DNA from: CAYUHJ01 sp964444365
GTDB lineage: Bacteria; Planctomycetota; Planctomycetia; Gemmatales; Gemmataceae
NCBI GenBank assembly: GCA_964444365.1
Contig: CAYUHJ010000010.1
Location: forward strand, 1 to 64,000
Direction of reading: 5' to 3'
Length of the DNA: 64,000 nt
Position numbers and translations under genes: made by a program. The notes under the pieces are model-generated. The model saw only the letters and a list, made by a program, of their open reading frames with translations, searched no databases and was not told the origin of the DNA. Below are positions 7,396 to 16,279 of the stretch, piece by piece; positions within the stretch are counted from its first letter, which is position 1; each line of letters begins with the position of its first letter.

Positions 7396-8841
7396 GTGCG
7401 CATCGGGTACTGCCTCGCCCTCGCGGGCCTCTTCGCCGCTTACGTCGGCCTCGCCGCGATCGTGCCGCCGGCCGACGACGAACTCTACTACTGGTGCTGG
7501 GCCCAGACCCCGCAGCTCAGCTACTTCGACCACCCGCCGATGACCGCGTACATGATCCGCGCGTCCACGGCTGTTTTCGGCGACACGCTCGTCGCGGTCC
7601 GGCTGCCTGCCATTCTGACGACGCTCACCGTCCTCGTGGTGGTCGGCTGGCTGGCGGTGCCGCGGAAGTACGTGCCGGTGCTGCTCCTCACACCGCTGTT
7701 CTCGTTCGGGGCGGTGATCGTCACGCCGGACACGCCACTGTTGCTGTTCTGGTCGCTGTACGTGGCATGGCTCGTCGTGGTCCACCGGAAGTTGACGCCG
7801 ACGGAGGGGGAACCGCAACCCGTTTCGCTGTGGCTGTGGGCTCTCGGCGGGTTGATCCTCGGCTGCGGGATGCTGGGCAAGTACACGACCGGGCTCGCGG
7901 TGCCGGCGGGGTTCATCAGCTTCCTGCTGGCGCGAACGAACTGGAAGACGTGGCTGCCCGGCTACGCGCTGCAAGGCGTCGTCGCGACGGTGGTGTTCCT
8001 GCCGGTGATCGCGTTCAACATCGAGCGGGACTTCGCCCCGATGAAGTTCCAGTGGAACCACGCGATGGTGGCGAAGACGCCGGGGCTCAAGCCGTTCGCG
8101 GAGTTCGCCGGGATGCAGATCCTGCTCGTCGGGACGCTGCCGTTCCTGCTGCTGCCCATCGTCGCCTGGGACTGGCGTCGCCTCGCCGCCGAGCCGAAGA
8201 TGCGGGCGTGCGCCGCGATGTTCGCCATCCCGTTCGCGTTCTTCCTGTACAAGGCGACCCGCGGCCCGCTCGAAGGGAACTGGGGGCTCGCGTGCTTCGT
8301 CTCGTGCTGGCCGATCGCGGCGGACTGGTTCGCCCGGGTCGCCCGGGAAAAGCCCTGGCTGAAGTGGACGACCGTCGGCACGTTTGCGATCCCCGCCGCG
8401 TGCGTGCTGTTGGTGACGGCCCACCTCGTCCACCCGCTGAGCTTCTTCCCGCCGCAGCACGACCGCATCACCCGGCAGGCGGTGAAGCTCGACCTCGCGC
8501 TGAAGGCGGCGTCCGACGCGAACGCGCACGGCAAGTTGCCCATGTACGTGACGAACTACCAGTGGACGGCTCTGATGCGGTTCGCGGGGGCCGACGCCCG
8601 GCAGATCGACGGCGCGACCCGTCCGAGCCACTTCACGACGCCGGCCCAGCACCTCACGGACGTGGACAAGGCGTACGTGCTCAACGACGGCCCGCTGCCG
8701 CCGAACCTGACGGAAGGGTTCGGCCCGCCGGAGGTGATCGGGTGGTACCCGCTCGAAGTCCGCGGGAAACTGATGACCGCGATGATGCTGATGGTCTACA
8801 CCCGCACGGAGCCGCGCGGCAAAGTCAGCGCGTCGCGGTGA
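7396..8841 (+). CDS. Membrane glycosyltransferase, GT39/ArnT-like
   Basis: A predicted polytopic inner-membrane glycosyltransferase using a lipid-linked sugar donor (dolichyl-phosphate-mannose transferase/ArnT superfamily). The product is about 481 residues. It opens with a transmembrane helix and the family signature DDELYYWCWA followed by YFDHPP, where the acidic pair in the first periplasmic loop is catalytic. At least eight hydrophobic segments follow up to about residue 370, then a soluble C-terminal part. I chose GTG at 7396 because GGAGGG sits 5-6 nt upstream and hydrophobicity begins at once. The longer frame from 7288 would begin inside the upstream palindrome. The acceptor is unknown; with kdsB nearby, a cell-envelope glycan or lipid A is a reasonable guess only. 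Confidence 0.82.
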   Translation: MRIGYCLALAGLFAAYVGLAAIVPPADDELYYWCWAQTPQLSYFDHPPMTAYMIRASTAVFGDTLVAVRLPAILTTLTVLVVVGWLAVPRKYVPVLLLTPLFSFGAVIVTPDTPLLLFWSLYVAWLVVVHRKLTPTEGEPQPVSLWLWALGGLILGCGMLGKYTTGLAVPAGFISFLLARTNWKTWLPGYALQGVVATVVFLPVIAFNIERDFAPMKFQWNHAMVAKTPGLKPFAEFAGMQILLVGTLPFLLLPIVAWDWRRLAAEPKMRACAAMFAIPFAFFLYKATRGPLEGNWGLACFVSCWPIAADWFARVAREKPWLKWTTVGTFAIPAACVLLVTAHLVHPLSFFPPQHDRITRQAVKLDLALKAASDANAHGKLPMYVTNYQWTALMRFAGADARQIDGATRPSHFTTPAQHLTDVDKAYVLNDGPLPPNLTEGFGPPEVIGWYPLEVRGKLMTAMMLMVYTRTEPRGKVSASR

Positions 8842-8899
8842 GGTTTGATCCGTATATTGACGCTGAGATGCACTAAGCCCCATCGCATTTCCTTCTGGT

Positions 8900-9000
8900 C
8901 CCCTCCCCCTTGAGGGGGGAGGGTTAGGGTGGGGGTGGGGGGCTCCCCTGGGTCAAAGCCTTCACCCCCTCCCCAACCCTCCCCCCTCAAGGGGGAGGGG
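8900..9000. repeat. Composite G/C-rich palindrome (CCCTCCCCCTTGAGGG family)
   Basis: Same architecture as at 6111-6207: terminal hairpins, GGGTTAGGGTGGGGGT on one side and its near complement on the other, with AAAGCCTTCACCCC in the spacer. It lies between the GT39 gene and hisG, which run in the same direction. Confidence 0.85.
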
Positions 9001-9050
9001 GAAGAAGTCGCAGAGGGCAACAACTTCTTGCGATCCGGACTTCTCTCCCG

Positions 9051-9929
9051 ATGAGCGACACCGTTCTGAAACTCGGCATCCCCGCGGGCTCCCTTCAGGA
9101 AGCGACCGCCGATTTGTTCCGCAAGGCCGGCTACAAGCTCACGTTCGCCAGCCGCAGCTACTACCCGAACATCGACGACGCCGAGATCCACTGCACGCTC
9201 ATCCGGGCGCAGGAGATGGCCCGCTACGTCCAGAACGGCTCGCTCGACTGCGGGCTGACCGGGCACGACTGGGTCATCGAGAACGACGCGAAGGTCGAGG
9301 AACTGGCGGAACTCGTCTTCAGCAAGGTCAGCCGGCGGCCCGTGCGGTGGGTGCTGGCGGTGCCGAACGACTCGCCCATCCGCGAACCGAAAGACCTGCA
9401 AGGCAAGCGCATCGCGACGGAAGTCGTGAACATCACGCGGAAGTGGCTCGCGTCCCACGGCGTGACGGCGGAGGTCGAGTTTTCCTGGGGCGCGACCGAA
9501 GTCAAACCGCCCCGCCTCGCGGACGCCATCGTCGAAGTGACCGAGACGGGCAGTTCGCTGAAGGCCAACAATCTCCGCATCGTCTGCGACATCTTGCAAA
9601 GCACGACGCGGTTCATCGCCAACCCCGCCGCCGCCGCCGACCCGTGGAAGCGGCGGAAGATGGACGACCTGGTGATGATGCTCCGCGGGGCGATGGCCGC
9701 CGAGAACAAGGTCGGGCTGATGATGAACGTCCGCAAGGCGGACGTTCAACGGGTGCTCTCGGTGCTGCCCGCGTTACAGAAGCCGACGATGTCCACCCTC
9801 TCCGACCCGGAGTGGGTGGACCTGCTGACGATCCTCGACGAGGACGTGGTCCGGCGGATCATCCCGGAACTGAAGCGGGCCGGCGCGAGCGGGATCGTCG
9901 AGTTCCCGCTGAACAAGCTGATCGACTGA
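9051..9929 (+). CDS. hisG: ATP phosphoribosyltransferase, long form
   Basis: HisG joins ATP and PRPP to give phosphoribosyl-ATP, the first step of histidine synthesis, in the cytosol. The protein is 292 residues, so it is the long form with a C-terminal ACT-like regulatory domain (about 215-292) that normally mediates histidine feedback; no HisZ partner is needed. The catalytic part begins KLGIPAGSLQEATADLF near residues 6-22. The PRPP loop is visible as DAIVEVTETGSSLKANNLRI near 160-179. It stands alone without other his genes, and is convergent with katG with only about 23 bp between them. Identification is firm. Confidence 0.96.
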   Translation: MSDTVLKLGIPAGSLQEATADLFRKAGYKLTFASRSYYPNIDDAEIHCTLIRAQEMARYVQNGSLDCGLTGHDWVIENDAKVEELAELVFSKVSRRPVRWVLAVPNDSPIREPKDLQGKRIATEVVNITRKWLASHGVTAEVEFSWGATEVKPPRLADAIVEVTETGSSLKANNLRIVCDILQSTTRFIANPAAAADPWKRRKMDDLVMMLRGAMAAENKVGLMMNVRKADVQRVLSVLPALQKPTMSTLSDPEWVDLLTILDEDVVRRIIPELKRAGASGIVEFPLNKLID

Positions 9930-9952
9930 CGCCCCCGCCGGCGCGGCCCGCG

Positions 9953-12337
9953 TCACCGCTTCGGCGTCACGGTCGGCCGCGACGCCGTCCGCTGGGCGGC
10001 GGGCAGGTCGAACCGGTCCAGGTTCATCACCTTGGCCCACGCCGCGGCGAAGTCCCGGACGAACTTCTCCTGGGCGTCGTCGCTGGCGTACACCTCGGCG
10101 ATCGCGCGCAGTTGCGAGTTCGAGCCGAACACGAGGTCCGCCGACGTTGCCGTCCACCGCACCTTGCCCGCCCTGTCCACGCCCTCGAACCCGGCAGCAG
10201 TTTTCCTCCACTCCGTGCCGGTGTCGAGGAGGTTGACGAAGAAGTCGGTCGACAGGGTTCCGGGGCGGGCGGTCAACACCCCCGCCTTCGAGCCGTCGGC
10301 GGTGACGTCCAGCACCCGCAACCCGCCCACCAACACCGCCATTTCCGGGGCCGACAGGGTGAGCAGGTTCGCCCGGTCGACCAACAGGCCTTCCGCCGGG
10401 CGGGACAGACCGGCCGGGTAGTAGTTGCGGAACCCGTCGGCCGCGGGTTCCAGCACCGCGGCCGACTCCACGTCGGTCTGGTCCTGGGTGGCGTCGGTGC
10501 GCCCCGGGATGAACGGAACGGACAGTTCGTACCCGGCGTTCGCGGCGGCCGTTTCGACCCCGACGCCGCCGCCCAGCACGATCACGTCGGCCAGCGACAC
10601 CTTCTTGCCGTCGGCCAGGGTCTTGTTGAACTCGTCCCGGACCTTCTCCAGCACGGGCAACACTTTGGCGAGTTCGTCGGGGTTGTTGACCTTCCAATCT
10701 TTCTGCGGGGCGAGCCGGACGCGGGCACCGTTGGCCCCGCCGCGCTTGTCCGTGCCGCGGAACGTCGCCGCCGACGCCCACGCGGTGGAGACCAGCTGCG
10801 CGGTCGTCAACCCGGACGCCGCGAGTCGGGCCTTGAGGGCCCGAACGTCCGCCGCGTCGACGAGCTTGTGATCCACCTTGGGGACCGGGTCCTGCCAGAT
10901 CTGGGGTTCGGGCACCCACGGCCCGAGGAGCCGGGAGGTCGGCCCCATGTCGCGGTGGGTCAGCTTGTACCACGCGTTCGCGAACGCGGCGTCGAAGGCT
11001 TTCGGGTTCTCGTGGAACCGCTCGGAAATCTTCCGGTAGGCGGGGTCCATTCTCAGCGCGAGGTCGGTGGTGAACATCATCGGCGCGTGCGCCTTCTTCG
11101 GGTCGTAGGCGTCGGGCACGGTGCCCTTCCCCTTCCCGTCCCGCGGGGCCCACTGCCACGCCCCGCCGGGGCCCTTCGCCACCTCCCACTCGTACCCGAA
11201 AAGGTTGTCGAAGTACCCGTAGGACCACTTGTTCGGGGTGGACGTCCAGGCCCCTTCGAGGCCGCTGGTGATCGTGTCCGGGCCCCGGCCCTTGCCGAAG
11301 GCGTTCTTCCAGCCCAGGCCCTGCAACTCGACCCCCGCGGCTTCCGGCTCGGGTCCGACGTTCTTCTCCGGGCGGGCCGCGCCGTGGGCCTTGCCGAGCG
11401 TGTGCCCGCCGGCGATCAGGGCCACCGTTTCCTCGTCGTTCATGCCCATCCGGCCGAAGGTGACGCGGATGTCTTTGGCGGCGGCCAGCGGGTCCGGCTT
11501 CCCGTCGGGCCCCTCCGGGTTGACGTAGATCAGGCCCATCTGGGTGGCACCGAGCGGCTGCTCGAGCTTGCGGTCGCCGGTGTGCCGCTTGTCGTCGAGC
11601 CACTTGGTTTCGGGTCCCCAGTCGATGTCGGGATCCGCCTCCCAGGCGTCGACCCGCCCGCCGGCGAACCCGATGGGCTTGAACCCGGACGATTCCAGCG
11701 CGCAGTTGCCGGCCAGGATCATGAGATCGGCCCACGAGATTTTCTTGCCGTACTTCTGCTTGATCGGCCACAGCAGCCGGCGGGCCTTGTCGAGGTTAGC
11801 GTTGTCCGGCCAACTCCCGACGGGGGCCAGGCGGATGATGCCGGACGCCGCGCCGCCGCGGCCGTCGAACGTGCGGTAGGTGCCGGCGCTGTGCCAGGCC
11901 AACCGGATCATCAGCCCCGAATACGTGCCGTAGTCGGCCGGCCACCAGTCCTGCGAGGTGACCATCAACTTCAGCAGATCCTTTTTGACCGCCTCCAGGT
12001 CGAGTTTCTTGAACTCGTCCGCGTAGTCGAAGTCATCCCCCATGGGGCCGGATTTGAGCGAATGCTTCTGCAAGACGTCGAGGTTGAGTTGATTCGGCCA
12101 CCAGTCTTTGTTGCCGTACCGGGCAACCCGAGCCGCCCCTGGATTGTCCCCGGCTACGGCGGCGGCGGGCTTCTGCTGGGCGGCGGCAGCGGCGGCCGTG
12201 CCGAAGCCGAGCGGGCACTTCGCGGCCGGCTCGGCCGGCCTGGGTGGCGGTGGAGGGGCCTCGGCGAGAGCGGTGGCCGCTACCCAAAGAGCCACGGTGC
12301 CCGTCAAGACACCGTTCACGAGAATCGTCCTGGTCAT
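9953..12337 (-). CDS. katG: Catalase-peroxidase KatG with signal peptide (predicted periplasmic)
   Basis: A bifunctional haem catalase/peroxidase that removes hydrogen peroxide. The 794-residue product has the two-domain KatG layout. The distal-site Arg145, Trp148 and His149 lie in RLAWHSAGTYR, Tyr271 is in LIYVNPEGP, Met297 is in GRMGMND and the proximal His312 is in GGHTLGKAHG. The Trp-Tyr-Met spacing matches the KatG cross-linked adduct. The N-terminus is a signal peptide (residues about 1-25, ending ALAEA) followed by a Pro/Ala-rich linker, so export is predicted; most bacterial KatGs are cytosolic. ATG at 12337 was chosen because GGAGG lies about 8 nt upstream. The gene stands alone, without a visible Fur or OxyR regulator gene. 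Confidence 0.95.
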   Translation of the reverse strand: MTRTILVNGVLTGTVALWVAATALAEAPPPPPRPAEPAAKCPLGFGTAAAAAAQQKPAAAVAGDNPGAARVARYGNKDWWPNQLNLDVLQKHSLKSGPMGDDFDYADEFKKLDLEAVKKDLLKLMVTSQDWWPADYGTYSGLMIRLAWHSAGTYRTFDGRGGAASGIIRLAPVGSWPDNANLDKARRLLWPIKQKYGKKISWADLMILAGNCALESSGFKPIGFAGGRVDAWEADPDIDWGPETKWLDDKRHTGDRKLEQPLGATQMGLIYVNPEGPDGKPDPLAAAKDIRVTFGRMGMNDEETVALIAGGHTLGKAHGAARPEKNVGPEPEAAGVELQGLGWKNAFGKGRGPDTITSGLEGAWTSTPNKWSYGYFDNLFGYEWEVAKGPGGAWQWAPRDGKGKGTVPDAYDPKKAHAPMMFTTDLALRMDPAYRKISERFHENPKAFDAAFANAWYKLTHRDMGPTSRLLGPWVPEPQIWQDPVPKVDHKLVDAADVRALKARLAASGLTTAQLVSTAWASAATFRGTDKRGGANGARVRLAPQKDWKVNNPDELAKVLPVLEKVRDEFNKTLADGKKVSLADVIVLGGGVGVETAAANAGYELSVPFIPGRTDATQDQTDVESAAVLEPAADGFRNYYPAGLSRPAEGLLVDRANLLTLSAPEMAVLVGGLRVLDVTADGSKAGVLTARPGTLSTDFFVNLLDTGTEWRKTAAGFEGVDRAGKVRWTATSADLVFGSNSQLRAIAEVYASDDAQEKFVRDFAAAWAKVMNLDRFDLPAAQRTASRPTVTPKR

Positions 12338-12549
12338 GATTCCTCCGTGCATCCTGGGTTGTGACTCCCGGTCAGAACCCGCGTGCGCGGAACGCCGGGA
12401 GGGGGCTGAAATCGGGGGGGAGTCGAGTTGCCGCTGCCACAGTCTAACCCGCCGGAACCCATCTGCCAGCCCATCGCGGCCACGGCGATTGATAGGGCCG
12501 GCCTATCCCCTCTGCCGGGTCGAGTCCCCCGGCTGGGCCTCCGCGGCGG

Positions 12550-13371
12550 TCACAGCTCCGTCACCACCCGCCGCACGAGCGTTCGCAGTTTCGGCTCGGC
12601 CTCGTGCGCCGTCGCGATGATCTCCGGCAGGCTCACCGGCTTCAGCGCGTCCGCCAGGCACACGTCAGTAATCACCGACAGCCCGAGGTTCCGCATCCCG
12701 GAGTGGACGCCGACGATCGCCTCCGGCACGGTCGACATCCCCACCACGTCCGCGCCGATCGTCCGCAGGAAGCGGTACTCCGCCCGCGTCTCCAGGTTCG
12801 GCCCCGTCACCGCGACGTACACGCCCTGCTGCACGGGGATCTTGTCTTCCAGTGCGATCCGCTTCGCCAGTGCCAGCAGTTCGCGGTCGTAGGTGTAGCA
12901 CATGTCCGGGAAGCGTTCGCCCAGTCGCGAATCGTTCGGCCCGATCAGCGGGTTGTCGCCGAGCAGGTTGATGTGGTCCTCGATCAGCATGATGTCGCCG
13001 CGGCTGTACTGCGGGTTCATGCCCCCGCAGGCGTTCGACACGATCAGCACGCCGCACCCGAGGGCCTTCATCACCCGCACGGGGAAGGTGATCTGCTGGA
13101 GCGAATACCCCTCGTACTGGTGGAACCGCCCCTGCATCGCGACGACCGTCTTCCCGCCGAGCTTGCCGCACACGAACTTCCCGTGATGGGACGGGGCCGT
13201 CGACGACGGGAAGTGCGGGATCGACTCGTAGGGCAACGCGGCCTCCGCCTCGATGTCGTCCGCGAGGTTGCCGAGGCCGGTGCCCAGGATGATGCCGACG
13301 GTCGGCGACCCGGCCCACCGCTGGCGGACGGACGCGGCCGCTTCCTGAATCTGGTCGTACAGCCCGGTCAT
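12550..13371 (-). CDS. Purine nucleoside phosphorylase (trimeric type, PunA/PNP)
   Basis: This enzyme splits guanosine and inosine, and their deoxy forms, with phosphate into base and (deoxy)ribose-1-phosphate for purine salvage. The product is 273 residues, typical of the trimeric PNP family. The phosphate-binding ILGTGLGNLAD is near residues 28-38, the SHHGKFVCG segment near 62-70, QGRFHQYEGY near 80-89, SNACGGMNP near 112-120 and the purine-specificity region GMSTVPEAIVG near 210-220. The ATG is adjacent to the divergent TIGR02996 gene (about 80 bp between starts). A gap of about 210 bp towards katG contains nothing I recognise. The family assignment is firm. Confidence 0.94.
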   Translation of the reverse strand: MTGLYDQIQEAAASVRQRWAGSPTVGIILGTGLGNLADDIEAEAALPYESIPHFPSSTAPSHHGKFVCGKLGGKTVVAMQGRFHQYEGYSLQQITFPVRVMKALGCGVLIVSNACGGMNPQYSRGDIMLIEDHINLLGDNPLIGPNDSRLGERFPDMCYTYDRELLALAKRIALEDKIPVQQGVYVAVTGPNLETRAEYRFLRTIGADVVGMSTVPEAIVGVHSGMRNLGLSVITDVCLADALKPVSLPEIIATAHEAEPKLRTLVRRVVTEL

Positions 13372-13451
13372 GGGTGGGTTCCGTTGACGTGGTGCCGCGG
13401 GCGGGCGTATCGTGTCCGCCGCTCGGGTTCGTTCGGGATCGGGGTCATGCT

Positions 13452-14201
13452 ATGTTGCTGCGACTCGCGGGACAGCTCACCGATGCGGCGGTGGCGCGAA
13501 TGGCCCGGCAGCCGTCCACGCGGGCCCCGTTCCCGGCGGAGGTGCTCGACCCGCCGCCGTTCGCGTTGCGGTTGCCGGCGATGGACCCGGAGGAACGCCG
13601 TCTGCTGGACGCCGTCCTCGCGGACCCGGACGCGGACGAACCCCGGCAGCGGTTCGCGGACTGGTGCGATCGGGCGGGCGACCCGCGGGGGGCGTTGATC
13701 CGGGGGCAACTTCAAACCACCCCTCCCCCAGCCCCTCCCCGAAGCGGAGAGGGGAGCAAAACCATCCTCCTCCCCCTCTCCGCTTCGGGGAGGGGGCCGG
13801 GGGGAGGGGTTGCTGGCCTCGATACCGTGTTCGCACCGTGGGGCGCGAAGGACCTCGTCGTCCGCCGCGGGTTCGTCGAGGGGATGTCCCTCAGCGGCCG
13901 CGCGTTCATCAGCCTCGGGGCCAGTCTGTTTCGTCTGACGCCGCTCTGCGAAGTCCGTCTGGTCGCGGTCGCGCCGTTCGTCGGGGAACTGGCCGCGTGC
14001 CCGCACCTCGCGCGGCTCGCCCGGCTCGACCTGACCGGGAACCGGATCGGGGCCGAACGGATTCGCCTGCTGCTGGGTTCGCCGTACGTGGCGAACCTGC
14101 GGGAACTGGTGCTCGTCCGCAATGACGTGACCGCCGCCGACCTCGCCGGGGTGCCGACACTTTTCCGGGGAACTTTTCGGTTCGACCCCGCGTCGGAATA
14201 G
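13452..14201 (+). CDS. TIGR02996-domain protein with an in-frame palindromic repeat
   Basis: A planctomycete-specific protein of 249 residues with no known biochemical function. The TIGR02996 repeat-companion domain is visible at about residues 51-92: the signature runs EERRLLDAVLADPDADEPR, then RFADWCDRAGDPRGALIRGQ. This domain family was described from Gemmata obscuriglobus, often next to leucine-rich or other repeats. The C-terminal half has leucine-rich-like periodicity (LARLARLDLTGNRIG, then LRELVLVRNDVTAADLAGVP). Between the two parts, about 30 residues rich in Pro, Gly, Arg and Ser (near 90-120) are encoded by a G/C-rich palindrome at 13717-13811 that leaves the frame open. The ATG at 13452 is the first methionine before the conserved part. 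The domain call is strong; the role is unknown. Confidence 0.8.
   Translation: MLLRLAGQLTDAAVARMARQPSTRAPFPAEVLDPPPFALRLPAMDPEERRLLDAVLADPDADEPRQRFADWCDRAGDPRGALIRGQLQTTPPPAPPRSGEGSKTILLPLSASGRGPGGGVAGLDTVFAPWGAKDLVVRRGFVEGMSLSGRAFISLGASLFRLTPLCEVRLVAVAPFVGELAACPHLARLARLDLTGNRIGAERIRLLLGSPYVANLRELVLVRNDVTAADLAGVPTLFRGTFRFDPASE
13717..13811. repeat. Palindrome located inside a coding sequence
   Basis: The left arm (about 13717-13754, containing CCCCTCCCCGAAGCGGAGAG) and the right arm (about 13772-13811) are near-perfect inverted copies separated by about 17 bp. It belongs to the G/C-rich elements otherwise found between genes here. In the gene's frame it is translated as a Pro/Gly/Ser-rich linker without a stop. 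Confidence 0.85.
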
Positions 14202-14269
14202 CGTGGACTCGCAAGCCACGTCAGCTTGAATCGGACGCCCAACTTCCCGTTCGTTTTCGAGGTATTCCC

Positions 14270-16156
14270 ATGTCTTCGTCGCCCCACGCGGCGGCGCGGC
14301 CCCGCCGCGCGACCGTCGCCGCACTCGCGCTCCTGCTCGCCCTCGGCGTCACCGTCCCCCTCGTGGGGTGCGGGGGACAGAAGCCGGCGGAGGTGGCCCA
14401 GGTCAAGCCGCCGGAAGTAACGCCGCCGGAACCGGAAGAAGAGTTCCCCGACCTCAATTACCGCGACGACTCCCTCCCACCAGAACTGCCCGCGGTCATC
14501 AATGTCGAGAATCACGCGGAGATTCGTTCGCCGGACATCAATTACCCGGCAGATTTACCGTTGCCGCCGGGGCTGACGGCAGAGGGGATCGGCGGGCTGG
14601 AGGGCACGACCGGTGCGCTCATGTCGGGTGGCGGCGCGGGTGGAGAAGGCGCGTTTCGCGGCCGCTCCGGTGCGACGCGGAGCAAATTCCTCTCGTCGAG
14701 CGGCGGGGACGCCTACAACCGCATGAACGCGGAGCAGTACGGCCGGGTCGTCGACAACGTCTTCCTCGCCGCCCGGTCGAACCCGCTGTCGACGTTTTCC
14801 ACCGACGTGAACACGGCCAGCTACAGCAACGTCCGCCGCTACCTCGACCGGAGCAAGCTGCCGCCGAAGGACGCGGTGTTCGCCGCCGAGTTCGTCAATT
14901 ACTTCTCGTACACCTACCCGCAACCGGCCGGGGCCGACCCCGTCTCGATCACCACCACCATCGCCCCGTGCCCGTGGCAGCCGAAGCACCACCTCGTCCG
15001 GATCGGGCTCAAAGCCAAGGACGTCGACCGGGCCAACCTGCCGGCCCGGAACTTCGTGTTCCTCGTCGACGTGTCCGGCTCGATGGAAGCGGCCAACCGC
15101 CTGCCGCTGGTGAAGAAGTCCCTGCTGATGCTCGCCGACCAACTGACGGCGAACGACTTCGTGAGCCTCGTCACCTACGCGAGCGGCACCAGCATCCGGT
15201 TGCCCGCGACGCGGGGGGACCACAAGGCGATCATCCGTTCCGGCATCACCGAACTCCAGTCCGGCGGCGGCACCAACGGGGAGGCGGGGATCACGCTCGC
15301 GTACCAGCAGGCGAAGGCGCACTTCATTCCGGGCGGAGAGAACCGCGTCATCCTCTGCACCGACGGCGACTTCAACGTCGGCCAGACGAGCGACGCAGAA
15401 CTCGTCCGACTGATCGAGCAGCACCGCAAGTCCGGCGTGTTCCTGTCCGTCGTCGGCTTCGGCATGGGCAACCTGAAGGACCAGAAGATGAAGGAGCTCG
15501 CGAACCACGGCAACGGCTACCACGTGTACATCGACTCCGAGCGGGAAGCCCGCAAGGTGTTCGTGGACCAAGGGGCCGCCCTTGTGACCGTGGCCAAGGA
15601 CGTGAAGCTCCAGGTCGAGTTCAACCCCCGCATGGTGACGGCGTACCGGCTGATCGGGTACGAGAACCGGCTGCTGAAGGCGGAAGACTTCAAGGACGAC
15701 ACCAAGGACGCCGCCGAGATGGGGTCCGGGCACACGGTCACGGCGATGTACGAAGTCGTGCCGGCCGGGGTGAAGATCGACCTGCCGGGCGTCGACCCGC
15801 TGAAGTACCAGGAACCCGCCAGGCCCGCCGAACGCGGCAGCGACGAGTGGCTGACCGTGAAACTCCGCTACAAGGCCCCGGACGGCGACACCAGCAAGGA
15901 GATGATCCACCCGATGCCGGCGACCGACTTCGTCACCGAGATGCCGCCCGACTTCCGGTTCGCCGCCGCCGTCGCCGAGTTCGCGATGGTACTGCGAGAC
16001 ACGAAAGAGAAGGGCGCGTCCAGCTACGACCGCGTCATAGCGGCGGCCGAGACGAGCCTCGGCGACGACTCGGGCGGGCACCGGAAGGAGTTCGTCGAAC
16101 TGGTGCGGAAGGCAAAGAACGCCCCACCGCGGAAGGGGTTGGAAGAGTCGGAGTAA
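14270..16156 (+). CDS. VWA-domain lipoprotein (YfbK-like, with VWA N-terminal and DUF3520-type C-terminal regions)
   Basis: A predicted membrane-anchored lipoprotein of 628 residues. A signal peptide ends in a lipobox (VPLVGC, Cys34). A Pro/Glu-rich spacer is followed by the N-terminal region typical of this family (NRMNAEQYGRVVDNVF near 150-165; STDVNTASYSNVRRYLD near 177-193). The von Willebrand A domain follows, with a complete MIDAS start DVSGSM at 267-272, the TDGDFNVG segment near 367-374 and conserved downstream acid residues. The C-terminal region resembles DUF3520. VWA domains bind partner proteins through a metal ion; the ligand is unknown, and no MoxR ATPase is encoded in the window. 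The gene is convergent with gltD across a palindrome. Confidence 0.85.
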   Translation: MSSSPHAAARPRRATVAALALLLALGVTVPLVGCGGQKPAEVAQVKPPEVTPPEPEEEFPDLNYRDDSLPPELPAVINVENHAEIRSPDINYPADLPLPPGLTAEGIGGLEGTTGALMSGGGAGGEGAFRGRSGATRSKFLSSSGGDAYNRMNAEQYGRVVDNVFLAARSNPLSTFSTDVNTASYSNVRRYLDRSKLPPKDAVFAAEFVNYFSYTYPQPAGADPVSITTTIAPCPWQPKHHLVRIGLKAKDVDRANLPARNFVFLVDVSGSMEAANRLPLVKKSLLMLADQLTANDFVSLVTYASGTSIRLPATRGDHKAIIRSGITELQSGGGTNGEAGITLAYQQAKAHFIPGGENRVILCTDGDFNVGQTSDAELVRLIEQHRKSGVFLSVVGFGMGNLKDQKMKELANHGNGYHVYIDSEREARKVFVDQGAALVTVAKDVKLQVEFNPRMVTAYRLIGYENRLLKAEDFKDDTKDAAEMGSGHTVTAMYEVVPAGVKIDLPGVDPLKYQEPARPAERGSDEWLTVKLRYKAPDGDTSKEMIHPMPATDFVTEMPPDFRFAAAVAEFAMVLRDTKEKGASSYDRVIAAAETSLGDDSGGHRKEFVELVRKAKNAPPRKGLEESE

Positions 16157-16172
16157 ACGACCAGATTGGTTT

Positions 16173-16275
16173 CGTAGGGTGGGTCGAGCCGGCTTTGCGG
16201 CGAAGACCCACCGAACCGGCAACGAGTAGTTGCTCGGAAGGGTGGGTCAGCGCCGAAGCGGCTCGACACACCCTG
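16173..16275. repeat. Palindrome AGGGTGGGTCGAGCCG family between convergent genes
   Basis: Imperfect inverted and direct copies of AGGGTGGGTC and GCCGAAGCGGCTCG fill the gap between the VWA lipoprotein gene and gltD, ending about five bases before the gltD stop. It may act as a two-way terminator for the convergent pair; no U-tract is evident. Confidence 0.7.
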
Positions 16276-16279
16276 CCAA

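Noticed and set aside
9347..12364. A 1005-codon open frame on the + strand over katG
   Set aside because: Arg/Pro/Gly-rich, no motifs, exactly antisense to katG; a GC-driven shadow.
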